The notes under the pieces are model-generated. The model searched no databases. It was not told the DNA's origin and saw only the letters and a list, made by a program, of their open reading frames with translations. Below are positions 26,174 to 35,303 of a stretch of DNA of 64,000 bases, piece after piece. The first letter of the stretch is position 1. Every line of letters begins with the position of its first letter. Source of the DNA: CAYRTV01 sp046483285 (lineage in GTDB: Bacteria > Acidobacteriota > Aminicenantia > Aminicenantales > Aminicenantaceae); assembly GCA_046483285.1 (NCBI GenBank), contig JAWODN010000119.1, positions 1 through 64,000 on the forward strand, in the 5' to 3' direction. Position numbers and translations under genes: made by a program.

Positions 26174-27562
26174 ATGAATAAAATCAGGCAAAATTCCAAT
26201 AATGTGGGGTACATACAGTCTATCCGCTCCAGTGTGGTGGATGTTCTGTTTCCTGATAAAGTCCCCGGCATCAATCACCGTTTAAATGCCGGTGAAAACG
26301 GCCGGGTGGCCATCGAAGTGATGACTCACCTGGATGCCAATTTGGTCAGAGGAATCGCCCTTCATCCCACTCAGGGGTTATCCCGGGGCGATAAAGTGGA
26401 AGACACCGGCCGGCCCATCCAAGTGCCTGTGGGAAAAGAGCTGGCCGGCAGAGTATTTAATGTTTTCGGGGAAACCATTGACGGGGGTGATCCGGTGGAA
26501 ACCAAAATTTTACGTTCCATCCATCAGGAGCCGGTTCCCCTTTCTCAACAAACCGCCACCGAAGAAATTTTTGCAACCGGGATCAAGGCTATTGATGTGC
26601 TGGCGCCTTTGGAACGGGGAGGGAAGGCCGGCATGTTCGGGGGCGCCGGGGTCGGAAAAACCGTTCTGATCATGGAAATGATCCACAATATGGCCAGCCA
26701 CCATGAAGGAATCAGCATATTTTGCGGAATAGGGGAACGGAAGCGTGAAGGAGAGGAACTCTACCGGGAAATCAAGGAAGCTGAGGTTTTAGACCAGGCG
26801 GTCTTGATTTTCGGGCAAATGGATGAACAGCCGGGAGCGCGGTTCAGGGTGGGTCATACCGCCCTGACCATGGCGGAATACTTCCGTGAAGACAGGAAAC
26901 AGGATGTGCTGTTGTTGATAGATAATATTTTCCGTTTTGTTCAGGCCGGTTCGGAAGTGTCCGGTTTGCTGGGCCAGATCCCTTCCCGGGTGGGTTATCA
27001 ACCGACTTTGGCCACCGAGCTGTCGGAGCTTCAAGAACGCATTTGCAACACGGCTTCCGGAGCTATATCCTCCATTCAGGCGGTCTATGTCCCGGCGGAT
27101 GATTTCACGGACCCGGCCGCGGTCCATACCTTCGGTCACTTGTCCGCCTCCATCGTGCTTTCCCGGAAACGGGCCAGCCAGGGATTATACCCGGCCATCG
27201 ACCCGCTTGAATCGAGATCAAAAATGCTGTCCCCTCATATCGTGGGGGAGAGGCATTATCGAATCGCCCGGGAGATGAGGAGCACCCTGGCGGAATATGA
27301 AAATTTGAAAGACATTATCGCCATGTTGGGGATTGAGGAGCTTAACAGGGAAGATCAGAAAACCGTATACCGCTCCCGCCGGCTGGAACGTTTTCTGACC
27401 CAGCCCTTCTTCACCACCGAACAGTTCACCGGTCACGAAGGAAAGCTGGTCAAATTGGAGGACGCCTTGAACGGATGCGAACGGATACTGAATGATGAAT
27501 TTTCCGACTTTCCGGAAAAATCCCTTTATATGATCGGCGGAATCGAAGAGGCGGAAAAATGA
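26174..27562 (+). CDS. atpD: N-type ATPase subunit beta
   Basis: 462 residues, the catalytic subunit. Walker A is GGAGVGKT, followed by GIGERKREGEE, and Walker B is in DVLLLIDNIFRF. The first residues MNKIRQNSNNVGYIQSIRSSV fit a beta subunit start. ATG 26174 is my choice because upstream in-frame codons from 26084 do not resemble the family. The ribosome site is weak (GGAG at about 26160). First gene of atpDCQRBEFAG, the order diagnostic of N-ATPases, which are second ATPases distinct from the standard atpIBEFHAGDC set. Confidence 0.93.
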   Translation: MNKIRQNSNNVGYIQSIRSSVVDVLFPDKVPGINHRLNAGENGRVAIEVMTHLDANLVRGIALHPTQGLSRGDKVEDTGRPIQVPVGKELAGRVFNVFGETIDGGDPVETKILRSIHQEPVPLSQQTATEEIFATGIKAIDVLAPLERGGKAGMFGGAGVGKTVLIMEMIHNMASHHEGISIFCGIGERKREGEELYREIKEAEVLDQAVLIFGQMDEQPGARFRVGHTALTMAEYFREDRKQDVLLLIDNIFRFVQAGSEVSGLLGQIPSRVGYQPTLATELSELQERICNTASGAISSIQAVYVPADDFTDPAAVHTFGHLSASIVLSRKRASQGLYPAIDPLESRSKMLSPHIVGERHYRIAREMRSTLAEYENLKDIIAMLGIEELNREDQKTVYRSRRLERFLTQPFFTTEQFTGHEGKLVKLEDALNGCERILNDEFSDFPEKSLYMIGGIEEAEK

Positions 27563-27945
27563 AAATAAAGGTCTTGCTTCCCACACATGTTTTTTTGGAA
27601 GAGGAAACCGGTAAAATTTCCGGGGAGGCATTGAACGGGTCATTCACTATACTGCCCCGGCATGTGGATTTTGTCACCGCGCTTCAAGCGGGGTTGTTGT
27701 TTTTTGAAGGAGAGAAAGGCGAAACCTTTTTGGCTGTGGATAAAGGGGTTTTATTGAAAGCCGGAGATGAAGTTCTGGTTTCGGTCCGGGACGCGGCCAG
27801 GGCGGAGAATCTTGAGGATGTCCGAAAGAAAGTGGAAGAGCGGTACAGGGAATTGAATGAGAAAGAAAAAAAATCCCGTTCTGTTCTGGCCGGTTTTGAA
27901 TCTGATTTTTTGAGAAGATTTCTGGAATTGGGAAAAAATGCCTGA
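27559..27945 (+). CDS. atpC: N-type ATPase subunit epsilon
   Basis: 128 residues. Beta-sandwich start KIKVLLPTHVFLEEE, LPRHVDFVTALQAGLL, then a C-terminal helix pair. Central-stalk subunit. It overlaps atpD by 4 bp and atpQ by 8 bp. Confidence 0.9.
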   Translation: MKIKVLLPTHVFLEEETGKISGEALNGSFTILPRHVDFVTALQAGLLFFEGEKGETFLAVDKGVLLKAGDEVLVSVRDAARAENLEDVRKKVEERYRELNEKEKKSRSVLAGFESDFLRRFLELGKNA

Positions 27946-28282
27946 TAACAATCCGGGAAAAAAACACCAGGAAAGACAAAAAGATATTTCCAGCCGTATC
28001 GGGAAAAAAGCAAAAAGAAAACTGGAAGCCCGGAAACATAAAGAAGAAGAGAGCATCTGGTTCGGCCTGGGTATGTTCGGTTTGGTGGGCTGGGCGGTCT
28101 CTATACCCACCGTGATCGGAATCGCCGTGGGCGTCTGGCTGGATTCGCGGTACCCGGGACCGGTTTCCTGGACATTGACCTTTTTGGTCATCGGCATTGC
28201 TCTGGGATGCTGGAACGCCTGGTACTGGGTTTCCAAGGAAAGAGACCGCATCCAAAAAAAAGACGGGAATGATGATGAATGA
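27938..28282 (+). CDS. atpQ: N-type ATPase accessory subunit AtpQ (AtpI/gene-1-like)
   Basis: 114 residues: a basic N-terminal tail of about 40 residues (KKAKRKLEARKHKEEES), then two membrane helices (about 45-65 and 75-95) with a glycine-rich first helix GIAVGVWLDSRYPGP and the charged end VSKERDRIQKK. This matches the putative F0F1-ATPase subunit 1 family found only in N-ATPase operons. It is related to AtpI, which helps c-ring assembly; that role here is inferred. Confidence 0.8.
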   Translation: MPDNNPGKKHQERQKDISSRIGKKAKRKLEARKHKEEESIWFGLGMFGLVGWAVSIPTVIGIAVGVWLDSRYPGPVSWTLTFLVIGIALGCWNAWYWVSKERDRIQKKDGNDDE

Positions 28283-28577
28283 GATTTTAGGCTATGTTCT
28301 GTCCCTGATCGCGGGTTTCATTTTGGGTTATATTTTTTTCGGCGGGCTCTGGTTGACGGTCCGGCGCCTCCCCGAAATGAAAAAGCCTTTCCTGTGGACG
28401 ATGCTGAGTTTGCTTTTACGGCTGGGAATATCTTTGACCGGATTTTACTTTATCGTCCGTGGAGGACATTGGCTCCGGCTGCTGGTTTGCCTGGCGGGTT
28501 TCATGGCCGTGCGCTTTATTATGTCGGCTCCCATGAAGAAGCAGCTGGATTCAAGCAAGAATGAGGGTAAAGAATGA
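28275..28577 (+). CDS. atpR: N-type ATPase accessory membrane subunit AtpR
   Basis: 100 residues, three membrane helices, small and hydrophobic (MNEILGYVLSLIAGFILGY, SLLLRLGISLTGFYFIV, LVCLAGFMAVRFIM). Position after AtpQ and before subunit a is diagnostic of AtpR. Arginines within the membrane segments (LLLRLG, AVRFIM) are expected in this family and have been suggested to contact c-ring carboxylates. Three ATGs in frame (28269, 28272, 28275) make the start uncertain. The gene overlaps atpQ and atpB. Confidence 0.78.
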   Translation: MNEILGYVLSLIAGFILGYIFFGGLWLTVRRLPEMKKPFLWTMLSLLLRLGISLTGFYFIVRGGHWLRLLVCLAGFMAVRFIMSAPMKKQLDSSKNEGKE

Positions 28578-29290
28578 ATATCAGCCCGGATGCCATCGTT
28601 TTTTGGGAGTGGGGTTTTATCAAAATCAATGCCACCATAGTTTTCACCTGGGTGGTTATGGGATTTTTGGTCCTGATTTCCTGGCGGGTGACCCGGCGTT
28701 TATCGGTGGGGACAAGATTTTCCCGCGGCCAGATGTTTCTCGAAGCCCTGGTGGATGTCATCCAAAGCCAAATAAGAGATATCGTCCGCCGGGATCCTTC
28801 CCCCTATTTGCCCTTTATCGGAACCCTGTTTCTGTTCATCTCGGTTTCCAATTTTTTTGCTTTTGTCCCTGGTTACCAACCGCCGACCGGATCCATCACC
28901 ACCACAGCGGCGTTGGCGATATGTGTGTTTTTTGCGGTTCCCATTTACGGGATCGCCCATGTTGGAGCCGCCGGATATTTCAAGCATTATATTAAACCAT
29001 CTGTTTTCATGCTGCCTTTTCATATCATCGGGGAGTTGTCGCGAACCCTGGCATTGGCCGTGCGGCTTTTCGGTAATGTTATGAGCGGAACCATGATTGC
29101 GGCGCTGCTTCTTTCAGTCGCCCCCTTGTTTCTGCCGGCGGTCATGGAAGCCCTGAGTTTGCTGATCGGCCAAATACAGGCTTATATTTTTGCTGTTCTG
29201 GCTGCGGTCTACATTGCTTCCGCCAGCCGGGCCAGAGAAGAAGAAAAACATAAGGTTGAATCCGCTGAATCTAAGAAGAAGGAGGAATAA
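28574..29290 (+). CDS. atpB: N-type ATPase subunit a
   Basis: 238 residues, five or six membrane helices. The essential Arg lies in ELSRTLALAVRLFGNVMSG, and a further conserved region ALSLLIGQIQAYIFAVLAAVYI forms the last helix. It provides the ion half-channels beside the c-ring. The ATGA start overlaps the atpR stop. Confidence 0.93.
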   Translation: MNISPDAIVFWEWGFIKINATIVFTWVVMGFLVLISWRVTRRLSVGTRFSRGQMFLEALVDVIQSQIRDIVRRDPSPYLPFIGTLFLFISVSNFFAFVPGYQPPTGSITTTAALAICVFFAVPIYGIAHVGAAGYFKHYIKPSVFMLPFHIIGELSRTLALAVRLFGNVMSGTMIAALLLSVAPLFLPAVMEALSLLIGQIQAYIFAVLAAVYIASASRAREEEKHKVESAESKKKEE

Positions 29291-29292
29291 TC

Positions 29293-29568
29293 ATGGGGAG
29301 TATCAATATAATCGGAGCCGCATCGATTATCATTGCCGGATTGACCATCGCCATCGGTTCCATAGGTCCCGCTTTGGGAGAAGGCCGGGCCCTGGCCCAG
29401 GCCTTAAGTGCCATCGCGCAGCAGCCGGATGAATCCAATACCATCACCCGGACCCTGTTTGTCGGCCTGGCCATGATTGAGTCAACCGCTATCTACTGTT
29501 TTGTGATTTCCATCATTTTGATTTTCGCCAATCCATTTTGGAGTCACGTCATTCAATCAGGGGGTTGA
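29293..29568 (+). CDS. atpE: N-type ATPase subunit c (double-carboxylate ion site)
   Basis: 91-residue hairpin of two membrane helices. Helix 1 has GPALGEGRA with Glu30; helix 2 has IESTAIY with Glu63, Ser64, Thr65 and Tyr68. The EST..Y set is the sodium-site pattern of Ilyobacter-type c subunits, while the extra Glu in helix 1 is the N-ATPase hallmark (two carboxylates per site). The polar loop reads AQQP instead of the near-universal ARQP. AGGAGGAAT precedes ATG. Confidence 0.93.
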   Translation: MGSINIIGAASIIIAGLTIAIGSIGPALGEGRALAQALSAIAQQPDESNTITRTLFVGLAMIESTAIYCFVISIILIFANPFWSHVIQSGG

Positions 29569-29570
29569 AG

Positions 29571-30407
29571 GTGGAAATAGATCTTTTCACATTTATCGCC
29601 CAGATCATCAATTTTTTGATACTGATCATTTTGCTGCGCCAATTGTTGTATAAACGCATTGTCAAGGCGATGGATGAACGGGAGGGAAGAATCCAGGCGC
29701 GACTGGAGGGAGCGGAAAAAAAACAGGAAAAGGCTGACCAGGAGGCGGAATCCTACAGGCGGAAACAGGAAGAATTGGAACAAAAAAAACAAAGTATTAT
29801 CACTAAAGCCGAACAAGAGGCGGATGAAAAGAAGCAGGACCTCCTCAAGAAGGCCCGCCAGGAGGTGGACGGAAATCAAAAAAAATGGCGGGAGTCTCTG
29901 CATAGACAAAAAGATACTTTTATGACCGGTTTAAGGGAAACCGCCGGCCGCCAAATTTATGCCGCGGTTCGAAAAGTTTTAAATGACCTGGCGGATGAAG
30001 AATTGGAAAATCAAATCATTCGTTTTTTTATTCAAAGAATTGAGAATCTAGATAAGGGGCGGAAAAAAGAACTCCGGTCTCAACTGAAGGAATCCGGCGG
30101 CCGGGTGGTGATCCACAGCGCTTTCGGGATTGAAAAAAAGCTGCGGGAGTCATTGAAAAAGGCGGTTAATGACCTTTTTGACCAAGGAGTGGAGCTGGAA
30201 TTTAAAAAGGACAGCGAATTGGTTTGCGGAGTGGAGCTGCATGCCCGGGATCAAATCATAGCTTGGAGCATCGACAGTTATTTATCAGAACTGGAAGAAC
30301 ATATGTCCCGCCGGTTGGAAGATAATCTTCCGCGGGGAAAAGAGGAAAAAGACTCCGGAAACCAGACGGAAAATAAACCCCATGAATCCGAAAAACAAAA
30401 AAAATAA
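29571..30407 (+). CDS. atpF: N-type ATPase subunit b with delta-like C-terminus
   Basis: 278 residues, longer than the usual 160 for subunit b. It starts EIDLFTFIAQIINFLILIIL (one membrane helix), followed by a long charged coiled coil (about 40-140), then a C-terminal domain ending SELVCGVELHARDQIIAWS, which resembles the end of delta subunits (GG-x-L-x-x-GD-x-x-x-D-x-S). No separate atpH exists in the operon, so the b-delta fusion known for N-ATPases is likely. GTG 29571 is chosen because the family begins there; an ATG at 29538 lies inside atpE. Confidence 0.83.
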   Translation: MEIDLFTFIAQIINFLILIILLRQLLYKRIVKAMDEREGRIQARLEGAEKKQEKADQEAESYRRKQEELEQKKQSIITKAEQEADEKKQDLLKKARQEVDGNQKKWRESLHRQKDTFMTGLRETAGRQIYAAVRKVLNDLADEELENQIIRFFIQRIENLDKGRKKELRSQLKESGGRVVIHSAFGIEKKLRESLKKAVNDLFDQGVELEFKKDSELVCGVELHARDQIIAWSIDSYLSELEEHMSRRLEDNLPRGKEEKDSGNQTENKPHESEKQKK

Positions 30408-31938
30408 CAACCCCCATGCTTCTCTAAACCAAATCCTGGAGCAGATGGAATCGGATGTGTCCCTCTCCATGCAGGATCATCAAGCTGAAATCTCCACTCG
30501 TGAAACCGGCCGGGTGTTCAGCGTGGGGAGAGGCGTGGCCAGGATCAGGGGGTTGTCTGGTGTCAAATATGAAGAGCTCCTGCAGTTTCCCGGACAGAAG
30601 ATGGGGATTGCTCTTAATCTGGATAAAGATGAAGTGGCTGCGGTCCTGCTGGATGAATATGAAAACATCAGCGCGGGAGATGAAGCCAGAAGGACCGGAA
30701 GGGTCATGGATGTTCCGGTGGGGGAAGAGCTGATCGGCAGAGTGGTGGACCCCCTGGGAAGGCCTCTTGATCGAAAAGAACCCATACGAACGCGGGAAAG
30801 ATTGCCGGTTGAAAGAAAAGCCCCCCCGATCATGCATAGAGCCCCGGTAGAAGTGCCGCTGCAGACCGGGCTCCAGGTGGTGGATGCCTTGATTCCGGTC
30901 GGCCGCGGCCAAAGAGAGCTGATCCTGGGGGACCGCCAGATTGGGAAAACGGCTGTGGCATTGGATACCATCATCAATCAAACCGGCAAAGACATGATTT
31001 GCATATACTGCAGCATTGGAAAAGAGAGCGGCACCGTTGCCAAAGTGATTTCGGATTTGAAGCGGTTCAAGGCCATGGAATATACCATCGTGGTCGCCGC
31101 TCATGGAGAAGAACCCCCGGGATTTAATTTTATCGCCCCTTATGCGGCCACCAGCATGGCGGAATATTTCATGGAAAAGGGGGAGGATGTTCTCATTGTC
31201 TATGATGATTTGACCCGCCATGCCCGCTCCTACCGGGAATTATCCCTGCTGTTGCGCCGCCCCCCGGCGAGGGAAGCGTACCCAGGGGATATTTTTTATA
31301 TCCATTCCCGGTTATTGGAACGGTCAACCCATTTAAGAGAAGATTACGGAGGGGGTTCGTTGACGGCCCTTCCCATCATTGAAACCCAGGCTGAAAATAT
31401 TTCCGCTTATATTCCCACCAATCTGGTGTCTATCACGGACGGACAGATTTATCTGTCTCCGAAATTGTTCGGAGAGGGCATTTTGCCCGCCGTGGATGTG
31501 GGGAAATCGGTGTCCAGAGTCGGCGGCAAGACTCAGCTTCCAGCCTACCGGGAAGTGGCCGGCGATCTCCGGCTTTCATATTCCCAGTATAAAGAGCTGG
31601 AAACATTTGCCCGGTTCGGCACCCGTCTGGATGAGGAAACCCGGAAGACTTTAGAAAGAGGGAGGAGGGTCCGGGAAGTTTTGAAGCAGCCGCAGTATCA
31701 GCCTATCCCCATGGCTGAACAGATGGCGGTGCTGCTGGCGGTTTCCGAAGGATTGCTGGATGCCGTTTCCTTGCCCAAGATCGAAGAAGTGAAGACACGT
31801 ATCCGGAATAATATCCGGGAACGGGTTCCGGATGCGGCGCGGCGTATGGAAGAAGGCGAAAAATTGAGCGAAAAGGATAAGAATGAAATTATATCTCAAA
31901 TCCAGGATATCATCGCCGATCTTCAGGAGAGCGAATAA
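30382..31938 (+). CDS. atpA: N-type ATPase subunit alpha
   Basis: 518 residues. Walker A GDRQIGKT, GKESGTVAKVI, VYDDLTRHARSYRELSLLLRRPP and the alpha signature SRVGGKTQLPAYREVAG are present. A short Asn/Lys-rich N-terminus precedes the coiled start; an internal ATG at 30445 is an alternative start. It overlaps atpF by 26 bp. Confidence 0.92.
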   Translation: MNPKNKKNNNPHASLNQILEQMESDVSLSMQDHQAEISTRETGRVFSVGRGVARIRGLSGVKYEELLQFPGQKMGIALNLDKDEVAAVLLDEYENISAGDEARRTGRVMDVPVGEELIGRVVDPLGRPLDRKEPIRTRERLPVERKAPPIMHRAPVEVPLQTGLQVVDALIPVGRGQRELILGDRQIGKTAVALDTIINQTGKDMICIYCSIGKESGTVAKVISDLKRFKAMEYTIVVAAHGEEPPGFNFIAPYAATSMAEYFMEKGEDVLIVYDDLTRHARSYRELSLLLRRPPAREAYPGDIFYIHSRLLERSTHLREDYGGGSLTALPIIETQAENISAYIPTNLVSITDGQIYLSPKLFGEGILPAVDVGKSVSRVGGKTQLPAYREVAGDLRLSYSQYKELETFARFGTRLDEETRKTLERGRRVREVLKQPQYQPIPMAEQMAVLLAVSEGLLDAVSLPKIEEVKTRIRNNIRERVPDAARRMEEGEKLSEKDKNEIISQIQDIIADLQESE

Positions 31939-32816
31939 TGGAGCAATTGGAAACCTTGAGGAGAAGACTCCAAAGCGCCCGGGACCTTCACTCGGTGGTA
32001 AAAACCATGAAAACCCTGGCCGCCGTCAATATCCGGGAATATGAACAAGGGGTGGAGTCGCTGAAAGATTATTTCCGCAGTATTGAAATGGGGCTGCAGA
32101 TTCTCATGCGGAATAAACCGGAAAGAATCCGGCTGGTTTCTCCTGAAAAGGAAGAGAAGCTGGGAGCGGTGGTCTTTGGTTCGGAACAGGGAATGGTGGG
32201 ACAGTTCAACGAAAAAATCGCTGAATTCGCATGGAAACAGTTGAATGAGATGAAAGTTGAAAAGAAAAACCGGACCGTTATGGCGTTGGGCGGAAAACTC
32301 ATTGGAAGGCTGGAGGCCTTGGGAGTTGAGGTTGAAGAGGCCATCCATGTTTTCGGTTCTATGGTGGATATCAATGAGGTCAACCAAGAAGTTTTGCTGA
32401 AAGTTCAAGAGTGGCGCCTGGAAAAAAAAGTAAGCCGGATCATTTTATTTTATAACCGTCCGGCTTCCGGGACCACATACACCCAGGCCATGCGCAAGCT
32501 GCTTCCTTTGGATGAGGAATGGCTTAATGACCTCGAAAGCAAGAAATGGCCCACTCATATGCTGCCTGCTTTTTTCATGGATTGGGATAAACTGTTTTCC
32601 GCTTTGATCCAGGAATTCTTTTTTGTGACATTATATCAGGCTTCCGTGGAATCCCTCGCCAGCGAAAACGCCAGCAGGCTGGCTTCCATGCAGGCGGCGG
32701 AAAAAAACATCCAGGAGCGCCTGGATGAGCTCAGCCTTAAATATCAGCAGCAGCGCCAGCAATCCATAACCGCTGAGCTGCTGGATATCGTCTCAGGGTT
32801 CGAAGTGCTGTCGTGA
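31938..32816 (+). CDS. atpG: N-type ATPase subunit gamma
   Basis: 292 residues, mostly long helices at both ends (LETLRRRLQSARDLHSVVKT and the C-terminal RLASMQAAEKNIQERLDEL) that form the rotating shaft, with a Rossmann-like middle (GAVVFGSEQGMVGQFN). The C-terminal ASRLASMQAA region is the conserved gamma end. It shares one base with the atpA stop and four with the DUF72 gene. Gamma subunits of N-ATPases are divergent, as here. Confidence 0.9.
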   Translation: MEQLETLRRRLQSARDLHSVVKTMKTLAAVNIREYEQGVESLKDYFRSIEMGLQILMRNKPERIRLVSPEKEEKLGAVVFGSEQGMVGQFNEKIAEFAWKQLNEMKVEKKNRTVMALGGKLIGRLEALGVEVEEAIHVFGSMVDINEVNQEVLLKVQEWRLEKKVSRIILFYNRPASGTTYTQAMRKLLPLDEEWLNDLESKKWPTHMLPAFFMDWDKLFSALIQEFFFVTLYQASVESLASENASRLASMQAAEKNIQERLDELSLKYQQQRQQSITAELLDIVSGFEVLS

Positions 32817-33559
32817 GGGAAAAAACGGACAGAAAAAATATCCACATCGGGACCTCAGGCTGGCATTACCGGCATTGGAAAGGCCCTTTTTATCCAGAGG
32901 ACATTCCGGATAAGGATCTATTGAAATATTACGCCCGTCATTTCCGGACGGCTGAAATCAATAATTCTTTTTACCGGGTCCCGGATGAAAAGACTTTGAA
33001 GCAATGGGTCCGGACCGCCGGCGGGGGCTTTGTTTTTTCCGCCAAAGGCAGCCGCTATATCTCTCATATGAAAAAATTAAAGGATCCTCAAGAGCCTGTG
33101 AAAAAATTCATGGATAAAATCAGTGTTCTGGGAGACTCTCTGGGCCCGGTATTGTTTCAGCTGCCTCCCCATTGGAGAAAGAACAGGGACAGATTGAAAT
33201 CATTTTTGGAAGCTCTGCCAGAGGGTTACCGGTTTGCCGTTGAATTCCGGGACCCGGATTGGTTTGGAGATGATATCAACCGATTGCTGGAAAAACATCA
33301 AACCGCTTTCTGCATATATGATTTCAACCGCAGGCGGTCCCCCAAGACGGTGACCGCGGATTTTGTGTATATCCGCCTGCACGGCCCGGACGGACCCTAC
33401 GAAGGGAAATACGACAATCAAACTTTGTCCGGCTGGGCCGGAGCGATTTCACAGTGGGAAAAACAAGGAAAAGAAATCTTTTGTTATTTCGACAATGACC
33501 AGGCCGGATTCGCAGCTGAAAACGCTGGGCAGCTTCAAAAAATGACAGGAGAGGAATAA
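32813..33559 (+). CDS. DUF72 (YecE family) protein
   Basis: 248 residues, a TIM-barrel protein of unknown function. Typical pattern: HIGTSGWHYRHWKGPFYP at the start, FRTAEINNSFYRVP, FVFSAKGSRYISH, LFQLPPHW, FAVEFRDPDW and a final YFDNDQAGFAAENA. The GTG start overlaps the atpG stop (GTGA). It therefore reads as part of the N-ATPase transcript and connects to polX four bases later. YecE-like proteins often neighbour DNA-repair genes; a link is inference. Confidence 0.88.
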   Translation: MREKTDRKNIHIGTSGWHYRHWKGPFYPEDIPDKDLLKYYARHFRTAEINNSFYRVPDEKTLKQWVRTAGGGFVFSAKGSRYISHMKKLKDPQEPVKKFMDKISVLGDSLGPVLFQLPPHWRKNRDRLKSFLEALPEGYRFAVEFRDPDWFGDDINRLLEKHQTAFCIYDFNRRRSPKTVTADFVYIRLHGPDGPYEGKYDNQTLSGWAGAISQWEKQGKEIFCYFDNDQAGFAAENAGQLQKMTGEE

Positions 33560-33562
33560 AGC

Positions 33563-35290
33563 ATGCCGGTTCACAACAATGATATCGCCGAAATTTTCAA
33601 TACCATCGCCGATCTTTTGGAAATCAAGGAGGCGAACCCTTTCCGGGTCCGGGCCTACCGGGACGCGGCACGCATCATCGGCGGCCTGTCCAAAAACGCC
33701 TCCGATTTGCTTGAAGAGGGAAAAGATTTATCTGAGCTGCCGGGTATCGGCAAAGACCTGGCCGGAAAGATCAAAACCATAATCAAATCGGGAACCCACC
33801 CGCTTCTGGAAGACTTGAAACTGGAAATTCCAGAAGAATTAAGCGGATTGATGAAGCTGCAGGGACTGGGCCCTAAAAAAATCGCAGTTATTCACAACAA
33901 GCTGGGAATCAAAACCGCCGGAGAATTAAAAAAAGCCGCCGAGGAACATAAGCTTCGCGATCTCACCGGGTTTGGAAAAACCACCGAGCAAAATATTTTA
34001 GAGGAGCTGGAACGGCAGGAGGATGAGCAGGAACATAAGCGGTTCAAGTTGTCTGCTGCCGAGCAAATGGTGAAACCTTATCTTGAGCATTTGAAAGGCG
34101 ATAAAAAAGCCAAGGCGGTTGAAATCGCCGGCAGCTTCAGAAGAAGAAAAGAAACAGTGGGGGATATTGATATTCTGGCCGTGTGCAAGCGGGGATGCCG
34201 GATTATGGACCGTTTCACCGGTTATGAAGATGTGAAAAAGGTTGTTTCCAAAGGCGGCACCCGTTCGACGGTGCTTTTAAAAAGCGGCCTCCAGGTGGAC
34301 CTCCGGGTGGTGCCCCAAGCGGCATTCGGCGCGGCGCTCCACTATTTCACCGGTTCCAAGGAACACAACATCGCCTGCCGGAAGATTGCGGTCAAGAAAA
34401 AGTACAAGCTGAATGAGTACGGTGTTTTTAAAGATGACAAGCGGATCGCCGGGGGGACGGAAAAAGAAGTGTATGCCCGGATTGACCTTCCGTATATTGA
34501 ACCCGAGTTGCGGGAAAACCGGGGAGAGATCGAAGCCGCCCGGAAAGACAACCTTCCCGGATTGATCACTCTGGATGATATCCGGGGGGATCTGCATGTT
34601 CACACCAAAGCCACCGACGGCCGCTACAGCCTGGAGGATATGGTGCGGGCGTCTGAAGAAAAAGGATATGAATACGTCGCCATAACCGATCATTCACAAA
34701 AAGTTACGGTGGCTAAGGGCTTGGATTCCAAAAGGCTGCGGGAACAGATCGAAGAGATCGATAAAATTCAGGGTAAGTTCAAAAAAATCCGGATCCTCAA
34801 ATCCATCGAAGTGGATATTTTGGAAGACGGCAGCTTGGACCTTCCCGACGATGTTTTGAAAGAACTGGATTTCACCATCTGTTCCATTCATTATAAATTC
34901 AACTTTTCGCGGGAAAAACAAACAAACCGGGTTCTGAAAGCCATGGACAATCCTCATATGAATATTCTGGGTCATCCTTCCGGACGCATGATTCATGAAA
35001 GGAAACCTGTTGATTTGGACATGGAAAAAATCATGCAGGCTGCGTCGGAGAGAAATATTCATTTCGAAATCAATTCCCATCCCGACCGGATGGACCTTAA
35101 TGATGTGCACTGCAAGCTGGGGAAAGAAACCGGAGTGAAAATGGCCGTCACCACCGATGCCCACAGCAAGGATGACCTGGATTTGATCCGCTTTGGTGTC
35201 GGCCAGGCAAGAAGGGGCTGGCTGGAGCCGGAAGATGTCATCAACACTCTCCCCTGGAAAAAATTAAAAAAAAGGTTTGAACGGAAATAA
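33563..35290 (+). CDS. polX: DNA polymerase/3'-5' exonuclease PolX
   Basis: 575 residues. An N-terminal helix-hairpin-helix region (about 40-110, LPGIGKDLAGKIKTI) precedes the polymerase-X nucleotidyltransferase domain with GSFRRRKETVGDIDILAV (catalytic Asp pair). The C-terminal PHP exonuclease starts about residue 335, with DLHVHTKATDG, VAITDHS, and later EIDILEDGS-like and HPSGR motifs. Gap filling in base-excision repair is the known role of bacterial PolX. It lies between DUF72 and ligA. Confidence 0.93.
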   Translation: MPVHNNDIAEIFNTIADLLEIKEANPFRVRAYRDAARIIGGLSKNASDLLEEGKDLSELPGIGKDLAGKIKTIIKSGTHPLLEDLKLEIPEELSGLMKLQGLGPKKIAVIHNKLGIKTAGELKKAAEEHKLRDLTGFGKTTEQNILEELERQEDEQEHKRFKLSAAEQMVKPYLEHLKGDKKAKAVEIAGSFRRRKETVGDIDILAVCKRGCRIMDRFTGYEDVKKVVSKGGTRSTVLLKSGLQVDLRVVPQAAFGAALHYFTGSKEHNIACRKIAVKKKYKLNEYGVFKDDKRIAGGTEKEVYARIDLPYIEPELRENRGEIEAARKDNLPGLITLDDIRGDLHVHTKATDGRYSLEDMVRASEEKGYEYVAITDHSQKVTVAKGLDSKRLREQIEEIDKIQGKFKKIRILKSIEVDILEDGSLDLPDDVLKELDFTICSIHYKFNFSREKQTNRVLKAMDNPHMNILGHPSGRMIHERKPVDLDMEKIMQAASERNIHFEINSHPDRMDLNDVHCKLGKETGVKMAVTTDAHSKDDLDLIRFGVGQARRGWLEPEDVINTLPWKKLKKRFERK

Positions 35291-35303
35291 AGGAGGAGAG
35301 ACC

